From Myxococcales bacterium (GTDB lineage Bacteria > Myxococcota > Polyangia > Polyangiales > Polyangiaceae): DNA of 5,435 bases. The notes under the pieces were generated by a model, which was given only the letters and a program-made list of their open reading frames with translations, searched no databases and was not told the origin of the DNA. Made by a program: the position numbers and the translations under genes. The stretch covers positions 1 to 5,435 of the forward strand of contig JAGQIY010001324.1 of NCBI GenBank assembly GCA_020430865.1, written 5' to 3'. This document shows positions 1 through 5,183 of the stretch, piece by piece (position 1 is the stretch's first letter; each line of letters begins with the position of its first letter).

Positions 1-1159
1 CGTTCAGCGCCGCGTTGTTGGCGCAGCTCGCGGGTGGGTTGGACGTCGTCACACAGGTCGTGCACTCCGCGTCGTCCGCGCAGTCGATGCCTTCCTGGCA
101 GCAGCTCGCCTCGTGACACGAGGTGCACGTGGCGTCCTGGAACTGGAAGCCGCAGGACGGGCCCGCGCACTCCGCCTCGCACTCGGTCGTGCAGGCGTTG
201 CAGGTGCAATCGATGATTGCGTTGTACAGGCTGACGCCGCCCGAGTTGTTGTTGGCGCAGGTCTGAATGCAGGCCGAGTCACCGCTCGCACATGCGTTGA
301 AGCACTGAACCAGGGCCGAGCAGGAGCTGTTGTTGAGGCAGCTGTCAATCGCGCTCGAGCAGGTTCCAGACTGGGCCACCTGCCGACAGACGTCGCAGCT
401 CTGCTCGACCTGCTCGTTGATGAAGTCGGTGATGAAGCTCTCGTGGTAGCTGACGCGGACGCTGTAGCCAGTGCCCGAGCAGGTGACACCGTTGCTGTTG
501 CTGACCGAGGAGTGCACGGCGATCACCTGTTGGCTGCCGCTGGTTGGCGAGAGCACCGGCCCGCCGCTGTCCCCCGAGCAGATCCCGCCGCCGCTCAGGC
601 TGTACTGGACGATGGCGGAGCTCACGCCGTTCAGGTTCTTGGTGATGTTGTAGCGGCGACTGTTCTGACTGCCGTCACCCGTGAGTCCGTAGCCGACGCT
701 CATCACGCTCATGCCGTTCGAGACCGACGCTCCGAAGCCGATGTCCACCGTGGGTGTCGCCGCGTCCACGCCCGCGATGCGGATCATCCCGACGTCATTC
801 TGCGTGTTCACGCCGCCGTAGGCTGGGTGCTGCTGGTAGCTGAGGACGCTGTAGACCTTGTCGGGCTGCGCGTAGTCGTTGCCCTGGTGGACCTCGACGG
901 GCGGGTGCTGCGAGTCCACGCAGTGCGCTGCGGTGAGCACGTAGCCGATGCCGCGAGTGACGTCCTTGGCAACGATCGTCCCGCTGCACGCCGAGTCCTG
1001 AGACAGGATGGTCACGACCGCCTGGTGGGTGGTATCCAGGTTGCCGTTGATGATCTCGGAGTCTTGAGTTCCCGTGTGAGAACTACCGCCATCCGCAGAG
1101 GAGCAAGCAACGTTTCCTAGCAAGAGCAGAGCGCAGGAACTGAGAGCCAACAATCGCAC
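1..1159 (-). CDS. Secreted S1-family (chymotrypsin-fold) serine protease with cysteine-rich C-terminal region, 3' end outside window
   Basis: The minus-strand frame is open from a GTG at 1159 to the window edge (386 codons, no stop). The start is a hydrophobic signal sequence (about residues 1-18) ending NVAC-SS: Cys19 could be a lipid-attachment site, but Asn at -3 makes the lipobox imperfect, so ordinary secretion is also possible. The protease domain starts at IING (36-39) and carries the full triad: His79 in LTAAHC, Asp122 in NDVGMI, Ser198 in CSGDSGGP. The residue at chymotrypsin position 189 is Gly192, not Asp, so trypsin-like cleavage after Lys/Arg is not expected. The bond before IING follows Glu35, so activation would not be tryptic. 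From 255 onward the protein changes to a region with 23 Cys in 132 residues, presumably disulphide-bonded and extracellular. The GTG start is chosen because a GGAGG lies 6 bases upstream and a signal peptide follows directly. Substrate unknown. Confidence 0.9.
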   Translation of the reverse strand, partial: MRLLALSSCALLLLGNVACSSADGGSSHTGTQDSEIINGNLDTTHQAVVTILSQDSACSGTIVAKDVTRGIGYVLTAAHCVDSQHPPVEVHQGNDYAQPDKVYSVLSYQQHPAYGGVNTQNDVGMIRIAGVDAATPTVDIGFGASVSNGMSVMSVGYGLTGDGSQNSRRYNITKNLNGVSSAIVQYSLSGGGICSGDSGGPVLSPTSGSQQVIAVHSSVSNSNGVTCSGTGYSVRVSYHESFITDFINEQVEQSCDVCRQVAQSGTCSSAIDSCLNNSSCSALVQCFNACASGDSACIQTCANNNSGGVSLYNAIIDCTCNACTTECEAECAGPSCGFQFQDATCTSCHEASCCQEGIDCADDAECTTCVTTSNPPASCANNAALN

Positions 1160-1165
1160 GGGGTA

Positions 1166-1170
1166 CCTCC
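1166..1170 (-). promoter_or_regulatory. Ribosome binding site that fixes the GTG start of the protease
   Basis: On the minus strand GGAGG sits exactly 6 bases before the GTG at 1159-1157. It is the best Shine-Dalgarno match in the window. It supports the non-ATG start over the next in-frame ATG, which lies far inside the protease domain. Confidence 0.8.
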
Positions 1171-1215
1171 GAGGGGGGCTTGGGTGTCGTTTCAAGAGTA
1201 GGGCTTGGTTGCGGG

Positions 1216-1250
1216 GCGCCAGGGGAACGTTTGCGGTCGCGCCAGGAGAA
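1216..1250. repeat. Pair of 12-base direct repeats upstream of the protease gene
   Basis: GCGCCAGGGGAA at 1216-1227 and GCGCCAGGAGAA at 1239-1250 differ at one base and start 23 bases apart, about two helical turns. They lie 57-91 bases upstream of the protease start codon, where an activator or repressor would bind. The repeat is seen directly; the operator role is inference. Confidence 0.5.
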
Positions 1251-1266
1251 GCCATCACTGGCGGCT

Positions 1267-1280
1267 GTGATACGTGATGC
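1267..1280. repeat. Tandem 7-base repeat GTGATAC/GTGATGC
   Basis: Two adjacent heptamers differ at one base. An inverted copy of the core, ATCAC, lies at 1254-1258 and pairs with GTGAT at 1267-1271. Such short repeats can mark a protein binding site in the protease upstream region, but they are short enough to occur by chance. Confidence 0.3.
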
Positions 1281-1501
1281 GGACCGCTGGCGTTCCCTCG
1301 ACACACCGCGTCGAGAACGACGCCGGGTTTGGGGGTGAGGGCCCGATCCTACGCGCCCCGCGGGCGCCGCGCACCCTTCCCCCGCCGTTACGCCCCACAA
1401 GTCGACGGCTGAGACGCGAAGTTTCTCGTCCCGCCAGAACCCTGGTCAACGCTCGTGTATCAAGCTGTCTCGGCGCGGGACACGCGGTGGCTCTGGAACT
1501 C

Positions 1502-1519
1502 TGTTACCGTGTGGTAACA
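1502..1519 (-). terminator. Stem-loop just downstream of the operon; possible 3' end element
   Basis: TGTTACC and GGTAACA form a perfect 7-base-pair stem around a 4-base loop. It lies 4 bases beyond the TAG of the last operon gene. No run of U follows on the minus-strand transcript, so it is not a standard intrinsic terminator. It could be an mRNA 3' stabiliser, a Rho-dependent end or, as double-stranded DNA, an operator. Confidence 0.35.
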
Positions 1520-1523
1520 CGCG

Positions 1524-2036
1524 CTACTCACGACGGCGGCGATCGCGCAGCATCAGCTTCTGGATCGAGCGCTGTCCCTCGGCGCTCTCCACGAGCGTCC
1601 AGCTGTCGTGCTCGAGGCGCGCTTCGGTGAGGTCGAGCAACAGTGAAGCGGCTCGCTCGGCGCTGATCAACTCGGCGCTGCGGCCGGGTAGCTCCACCAC
1701 CGCGCGCCTTGCGCGCAGCCCCTCGAGGGTCTTCAGGACCTTGTCCAGGACCAGGCGATACACACGCTCGTCGAACTCGTTCGCGGTCCCAACACCGAAG
1801 AACACCAGCTTGTCGAACGGCAGCTTCGGTCTCCCCGGGATCAACAGCACGTCGCCCAGTTCTCCGTCGGCGAAGCCTGACAGCATCAGCTGTGATATCC
1901 GTCCGGAAAGACGCCAGTCGACCAGGCCAGCCACACCTTGAGGCGGCCGCTCGCCCTTGATCAGCCCGGCGACCAACACCTCGGTCCCCGACAGGTCCAG
2001 CCGACGCAGGTTCGGGGCGACGAAACGTAGATCCAC
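1524..2036 (-). CDS. Stand-alone peptidase M17 (leucyl aminopeptidase) N-terminal-domain protein
   Basis: This 170-residue protein resembles the N-terminal, macro-like domain of leucyl aminopeptidases: an early strand (VLVAGLIKGERPPQG), the GLVDWRLSGRISQLM segment (about residues 37-51), a buried strand with LLIPG and a KLVFFGVG strand near residue 77. It then ends. The catalytic M17 C-terminal domain, with its metal ligands and NTDAEGRL signature, is absent and is not encoded in the bases beyond, so peptidase activity is not expected. In full M17 enzymes this domain helps hexamer assembly and, in E. coli PepA, DNA binding; a role here is unknown. The GTG start is supported by AGAGG 6 bases upstream. 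It follows nusB by 13 bases and closes the operon. The C-terminus is basic (RDRRRRE). Family assignment is from pattern recognition only. Confidence 0.8.
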   Translation of the reverse strand: MDLRFVAPNLRRLDLSGTEVLVAGLIKGERPPQGVAGLVDWRLSGRISQLMLSGFADGELGDVLLIPGRPKLPFDKLVFFGVGTANEFDERVYRLVLDKVLKTLEGLRARRAVVELPGRSAELISAERAASLLLDLTEARLEHDSWTLVESAEGQRSIQKLMLRDRRRRE

Positions 2037-2049
2037 TCGAAACCTCTGC

Positions 2050-2481
2050 TCAGGCCTTCTGGTGGGGCTCGTCCCGCCGCCCGAGGTCGCTGGCGATGCG
2101 ATCGAGCACCCCGTTGACGAAGGCGCCGCTGTCGCTGGTGCCGTAGCGCTTGGCCAGCTCCACGGCCTCGTCGATGATGACCGCCCGTGGTGTGCTGGGC
2201 AGGTGGATCAGCTCCCACGCGCTCAAGCGAAGCACGTTGCGATCGACTCGCGCCATGCGTTCGAGGCGCCAGTTCGTGCTGGCCTGACGAATGGCTTCGT
2301 CGGTTGCTTCCAGATCCTTGGCCACCCCGCGCAGGAGCTCGTCCGCGTACTCGCGCCCCTCCGCGTCCCCGGGCAGCTCACGCCAGAAACGGTGGCTCAC
2401 GGTGTCCGCGGGTTCGCCGCTCATCTCGAGGGCGAAGAGCATCTGGAGTGCGGCCTCGCGACCGCTGGTCCTCGCGCCCAT
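2050..2481 (-). CDS. nusB: Transcription antitermination factor NusB
   Basis: NusB is a small all-helical RNA-binding protein that with NusE (S10) binds boxA in rRNA leaders and holds RNA polymerase in an antiterminating state. At 143 residues it has the normal bacterial length. Family signatures are clear: an N-terminal RxxALQMLFALE helix (residues 8-19), then NWRLERMARVDRNVLRLSAWEL (70-91, the most conserved block) and IDEAVELAKRYG followed by FVNGVLDRIA (103-130). The ATG at 2481 is one base after the ribH stop (TGA-A-ATG), a spacing typical of translational coupling, with GGGA inside the ribH 3' end as a possible ribosome binding site. Placement directly behind ribH is common across bacteria. 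Nothing in the sequence suggests loss of function. Confidence 0.97.
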   Translation of the reverse strand: MGARTSGREAALQMLFALEMSGEPADTVSHRFWRELPGDAEGREYADELLRGVAKDLEATDEAIRQASTNWRLERMARVDRNVLRLSAWELIHLPSTPRAVIIDEAVELAKRYGTSDSGAFVNGVLDRIASDLGRRDEPHQKA

Positions 2482-2482
2482 T

Positions 2483-3007
2483 TCACAGTCCCGCGTCGCG
2501 CAGAGCGCTGCTCAGGCTCACCATCTCGATGGCGGCCAGCGCGGCCTCGGAGCCCTTGTTGCCTGCCTTGGTTCCGGCGCGCTCGATCGCCTGCTCGATG
2601 CTGTCCGTGGTCAGGACCCCGAACGCGATCGGTACGTCGCTGCTCATCGCGGCTTGAGCCACCCCCTTGCTGACCTCCCCGGCGACGTAGTCGAAGTGAG
2701 GTGTTCCCCCGCGGATCACCGCGCCGACGGCGATCACGGCGTCTACCTTCTTGCCGCGGGCGACTCGCGCGCAGGCCAGCGGGATCTCCCAGGCGCCAGG
2801 CACCTTGATCACGCTGATGTTCCCGGCGTCGGCGCCATGGCGCACCAGGGTGTCGATGGCGCCTGCGACGAGCTGCTCGGTGATGAAGCTGTTGAAGCGC
2901 CCCGCCACGATCGCGAAGCGCGCGCTCGAGGAGACCTGCAGCTTGCCTTCGACGTGAGTGGGCGTGTTGGTTGGGGTGCTGGGCGCGGTCTTGGAACGGG
3001 AGGCCAT
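2483..3007 (-). CDS. ribH: 6,7-dimethyl-8-ribityllumazine synthase (lumazine synthase)
   Basis: RibH condenses 5-amino-6-ribitylamino-uracil with 3,4-dihydroxy-2-butanone 4-phosphate to give the lumazine used by riboflavin synthase; the family forms pentamers or 60-subunit capsids in the cytoplasm. The active-site set is intact: GRFN (36-39), PGAWEIP (70-76), [13 protein letters not shown] (95-107) with catalytic His104, FGVLTTD (129-135) and [10 protein letters not shown] (143-152). About 22 residues at the N-terminus, rich in Ser, Thr and Pro, precede the core and are probably flexible. I prefer ATG 3007 (174 residues) because AAGGTGA lies just upstream of it; a GTG at 3016 would add three residues and has a poor ribosome site. 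It starts 31 bases after the RibBA-like gene and is nearly fused to nusB. Confidence 0.96.
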   Translation of the reverse strand: MASRSKTAPSTPTNTPTHVEGKLQVSSSARFAIVAGRFNSFITEQLVAGAIDTLVRHGADAGNISVIKVPGAWEIPLACARVARGKKVDAVIAVGAVIRGGTPHFDYVAGEVSKGVAQAAMSSDVPIAFGVLTTDSIEQAIERAGTKAGNKGSEAALAAIEMVSLSSALRDAGL

Positions 3008-3038
3008 GGGGGTCACCTTGGGGGTTGGTCTTCGTGAG

Positions 3039-4241
3039 TCAGGGCTCGCTGTGCATGGATAGCAGCGGAACGCGCTCGGTGATATCCAAGCCGTAGCCGC
3101 TGATGCCGGCGATCTTGCGCGGGCTGTTGGTCAAGAGGCGGATCTGCCGCAGGCCGAGCTCACGCAGCACCTGGGCGCCCAGACCATACTCACGCAGGAT
3201 GCCGCGGGCGCTGGTCTCTTCTTTCAGCGCTTCGCTGGCGAAGGGTGAACTCTGACGCTCCAGGGTCTTGCGCAGACCTCTGAGCTCGTCTCGTAGCTTC
3301 GTCCGTGGTGGAAGGTAGACGACGACGCCGACTCCCGCCGCTTCGATGGCGGCGATGGCTTCTTCGAGGTTCTTGCCGCCGTCGCTCTGGGTGGAGACGA
3401 AGGTGTCTGCGAGCACCGCGCCAGAGTGCATCCTGCACAACACGGGGCCCTTCGCCTCCGACACGTCCCCCTTCACCAGCGCCAGCAGCTCCCGCCCTTC
3501 GACGCTCGCTTCATAGACGATTGCCCGCCACTCGCTCGAGGTCTGGTCCAGGGTGATGGCGAGCTCGTCGATGCGACGGATCAGCCGCTCCGTCTGCAGG
3601 CGGTAGCTGATCAGATCGGCGATCGACAGCAGCGTCAGCCCGTGGGTCTTCGCGTAGGTCTCCAGCTCGCTCAGGGACGCCAGGTTGCCGTCCTCGCCGA
3701 GGACGTCGCACAGCACCCCTGCGGGGACGCGACCAGCCAGGCGCGCGAGGTCGACTGCGGCCTCCGTCTTGCCGCTGCGCACGAGAACGCCGCCGGGGCG
3801 AGCGCGCAGGGGAAAGACGTGGCCAGGCGTGACGACGTCGCCCGCTTCGGCGTCCGGATTGATGGCCGCCAGCACGGTTCGGGCGCGATCCGCGGCGCTG
3901 ATACCGGTGGTCACGCCGTGCGCGGCTTCGATGCTCACCGTGAAGGCCCCAGGGGGGTCATCGATCTTCGGGCGCTGCATCATCGGCAGCGCGAGGCGCG
4001 CGATCTGATCCTGGGTCATGGCCAGGCAGACCAGGCCGCGACCATGGGTGGCCATGAAGTTGATATCGTCTGCCGTGGTCTGATCCGCTGCCTGGAGCAG
4101 CGCGCCCGCGGTGCCGTGGGCCTGCTCGTCTGCCAGGACGATCTGTCTACCCGAGCGCAGAGCCTCGATGGCTCTTCCTGTGCGCTCGAGGGTCGCGCGC
4201 TCCTTGCGGAGGCTGTCGGGGGAGGGTGAGTCGGGAGCCAC
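3039..4241 (-). CDS. RibBA homologue (DHBP synthase / GTP cyclohydrolase II fold) lacking the catalytic residues of both domains
   Basis: At 400 residues with two domains this matches bifunctional RibBA enzymes, and it sits between ribE and ribH where ribBA is usual. Fold signatures remain in the RibB half ([15 protein letters not shown] 61-75, [10 protein letters not shown] 111-120, GHVFPLRA 140-147, [12 protein letters not shown] 159-170) and the RibA half (ELLALVKGD 251-259, [12 protein letters not shown] 352-363, [10 protein letters not shown] 368-377, [10 protein letters not shown] 384-393). Catalytic motifs do not: the acidic DEDRENEGD loop reads [10 protein letters not shown] (38-47), the metal His of GHTEA is Lys158, and the following Glu of CEI is Asp179. 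In the RibA half, HSECLTGD..S.RCDCG reads [15 protein letters not shown] (272-289), losing all three zinc Cys, and YLRQEGRGIGL is now [12 protein letters not shown] (309-320). The frame is intact, so this looks like a maintained pseudoenzyme rather than a decayed gene. GTG start with AAGGA 6 bases upstream. Standard pipelines would probably call it ribBA; I would not assume either activity. Confidence 0.9.
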   Translation of the reverse strand: MAPDSPSPDSLRKERATLERTGRAIEALRSGRQIVLADEQAHGTAGALLQAADQTTADDINFMATHGRGLVCLAMTQDQIARLALPMMQRPKIDDPPGAFTVSIEAAHGVTTGISAADRARTVLAAINPDAEAGDVVTPGHVFPLRARPGGVLVRSGKTEAAVDLARLAGRVPAGVLCDVLGEDGNLASLSELETYAKTHGLTLLSIADLISYRLQTERLIRRIDELAITLDQTSSEWRAIVYEASVEGRELLALVKGDVSEAKGPVLCRMHSGAVLADTFVSTQSDGGKNLEEAIAAIEAAGVGVVVYLPPRTKLRDELRGLRKTLERQSSPFASEALKEETSARGILREYGLGAQVLRELGLRQIRLLTNSPRKIAGISGYGLDITERVPLLSMHSEP

Positions 4242-4278
4242 TGATTATCCTTGGGGAAAATAACGCGAAGACGGGCGA

Positions 4279-4965
4279 TCAGAGCTCGAGCCCGGCTCGC
4301 GCGAGCGTAGCGAGCAAGCTGGATTCGTCCTGGGGCTGTTGCGTGGGTGCGTGCCCGGCCTGCAGGTATCGGACGACGTAGCGCGCCAGCAGGTCGACCT
4401 CGAGGTTCACGGTGTCTCCGGGCGAGAGCGCGCCGAGAGTGGTCACGGATAGAGTATGCGGGATCAGCATCACCTCGAATCCGTGAGGATTCACCTCCGG
4501 CACCAGGCGATTGACCGTCAACGACACGCCGTCGAGGGTCACCGAGCCCTTGGCCGCGATCAGGGGCATCAGCTCGCTCGGGGCGGAGAAGACGTGAGCG
4601 ATGGACTCGCCGACGGGGGTCTTGCTCGAGAGCTTCGCCAGCCCATCGACGTGGCCACTCACCAGGTGACCACCGAGGCGCCCGCCCAGCTGAAGGCTGC
4701 GCTCGAGGTTGACGGATCCGCCCAGCGCGACGCTGCCCAGGCGGGTCTTGTCCACGGTCTCCTGACTGACGTGGGCGGCGAAGCCTCCGGGTGCCCCGCC
4801 CCGGGGTAGCTGAAACTCGGTCACTGTCAGGCACGCCCCGGACACGGCGATGGATTCGCCCGCTTCGTACGCGGCGAATGGCGCCTCGATCCACAACTCG
4901 AAGCCGGGGCCCCGGCGCTCGCGACGCTTCAATGTGCCAACGGCTTCGACGAGGCCCGTGAACAT
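4279..4965 (-). CDS. ribE: Riboflavin synthase, alpha subunit
   Basis: RibE dismutates two 6,7-dimethyl-8-ribityllumazine molecules into riboflavin and the pyrimidine that RibH reuses. The protein starts MFTGLVEAVG, the almost invariant family N-terminus, and contains two lumazine-binding repeats: about 1-97 with SIAVSGACLTV (38-48) and HVSQET (65-70), and about 98-195 with GHLVSGHVDG (99-108), GSVTLDGVSLTVN (140-152) and LIPHTL (167-172). Cys45 and Ser148 occupy conserved active-site positions, and the C-terminal tail ends in the leucine-rich helix typical of the trimer. Length (228) is near the usual 200-220. I chose ATG 4965 for the MFTG start although it has almost no ribosome site; a GTG at 4983 with a weak AGG would add MLCPRP. 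It is the first gene of the operon, 37 bases before the RibBA homologue. Some databases use the symbol ribC for this enzyme. Confidence 0.96.
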   Translation of the reverse strand: MFTGLVEAVGTLKRRERRGPGFELWIEAPFAAYEAGESIAVSGACLTVTEFQLPRGGAPGGFAAHVSQETVDKTRLGSVALGGSVNLERSLQLGGRLGGHLVSGHVDGLAKLSSKTPVGESIAHVFSAPSELMPLIAAKGSVTLDGVSLTVNRLVPEVNPHGFEVMLIPHTLSVTTLGALSPGDTVNLEVDLLARYVVRYLQAGHAPTQQPQDESSLLATLARAGLEL

Positions 4966-5046
4966 GGGCCGCGGGCATAGCACTTCAGGCCTGTACGGGC
5001 AGATGGAACCGCGCCCGCTCGAGATTCCCGCCGTGGGGGATTTTTC

Positions 5047-5074
5047 GGGGGAGAGGAGCGTCGGACCTCCCCCC
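5047..5074. repeat. GC-rich hairpin in the ribE leader
   Basis: On the plus strand a G-rich arm (5047-5056) pairs with a C-rich arm (5066-5074) over nine base pairs with a single bulged A at 5052 and a 9-base loop. In the ribE transcript it would lie about 80-110 bases before the start codon. It is not followed by a U run on either strand, so it is not a plain terminator. It may be a regulatory leader structure or simply a product of G/C tracts. Confidence 0.4.
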
Positions 5075-5111
5075 CAAACCCCGGAAGAGCTGGGTGAGCG
5101 GAGAACAAATC

Positions 5112-5139
5112 ATTGAAAATGCGAAGGAAACCAGCTCAA
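5112..5139 (-). promoter_or_regulatory. Possible sigma70-type promoter for the riboflavin operon
   Basis: On the minus strand TTGAGC (5139-5134) and TTCAAT (5117-5112) are separated by 16 bases, each matching the housekeeping consensus at 4 of 6 positions. They lie in the only AT-richer patch upstream of ribE and would give a leader of roughly 140 bases. Weak matches like this are common, so treat it as a candidate. It overlaps a possible ribosome site for the divergent lipoprotein gene. Confidence 0.3.
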
Positions 5140-5154
5140 TGCTCACGCTTGCGA

Positions 5155-5171
5155 GCGGCTTCGAAAGCCGC
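5155..5171. repeat. Perfect inverted repeat just before the lipoprotein start
   Basis: GCGGCTT and AAGCCGC form a 7-base-pair stem around a CGA loop, ending 12 bases before the GTG at 5184. It could be an operator between the divergent genes or an mRNA hairpin that limits ribosome access. If translation really starts at ATG 5139, it falls inside the coding region. Confidence 0.4.
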
Positions 5172-5183
5172 CACGATGGGCCG

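Larger units (their letters stand above)
1160..1523. other. 364-base intergenic region without a convincing gene
   Basis: This gap separates the riboflavin/nusB operon from the protease gene, both on the minus strand. Open frames here on either strand are low-complexity, rich in Arg, Pro and Ala, and look like chance frames in GC-rich DNA. It should hold the 3' end of the operon and the protease promoter. Recognisable content is the protease ribosome binding site, direct repeats at 1216-1250, a GTGATAC/GTGATGC tandem pair at 1267-1280, a GC hairpin at 1353-1367 and a stem-loop at 1502-1519. I found no confident -35/-10 pair for the protease. Confidence 0.6.
4966..5183. other. Divergent intergenic region between ribE and the lipoprotein gene
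   Basis: These 218 bases separate two oppositely oriented genes and should carry both promoters. Contents seen: a candidate minus-strand promoter (5112-5139), a GC hairpin (5047-5074) and a 7-bp perfect stem (5155-5171). The G/C tracts near 5035-5085 are the strongest compositional anomaly in the window. No FMN riboswitch could be assembled. Confidence 0.55.

Noticed and set aside
113..1120. Long plus-strand open frame (335 codons) opposite the protease
   Set aside because: It is antisense to a clear protease with triad and signal peptide; its product is Ala/Val/Arg/Asp-rich with no family signature, as expected for a shadow frame in GC-rich DNA.
1353..1367. GCGCCC-CGC-GGGCGC hairpin as a terminator
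   Set aside because: Perfect 6-bp stem but no U tract and in very GC-rich DNA where such stems arise by chance.
1274..1630. 118-codon plus-strand frame in the gap and into the M17N gene
   Set aside because: Arg/Ala/Ser-rich, no good ribosome site, and overlaps a recognised gene on the other strand.
3426..4229. 267-codon plus-strand frame opposite the RibBA homologue
   Set aside because: Antisense shadow, compositionally odd and without a recognisable domain.
3039..4241. RibBA homologue as a frameshifted or sequencing-damaged ribBA
   Set aside because: The frame is open for 400 codons, structural motifs remain in one frame on both sides of each altered motif, and other frames do not encode the missing catalytic loop.
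4016..4978. 320-codon minus-strand frame overlapping ribE and the RibBA homologue
   Set aside because: Arg-rich translation in another frame over two recognisable genes; no motif.
4990..5080. FMN riboswitch, suggested by a CCCCCACGGCGGGA stretch on the minus strand
   Set aside because: It resembles one conserved segment, but the preceding AGGG/GGGGUG arm, the GCCGAC segment and the closing GGAUGGGAGA are not found in the right order.
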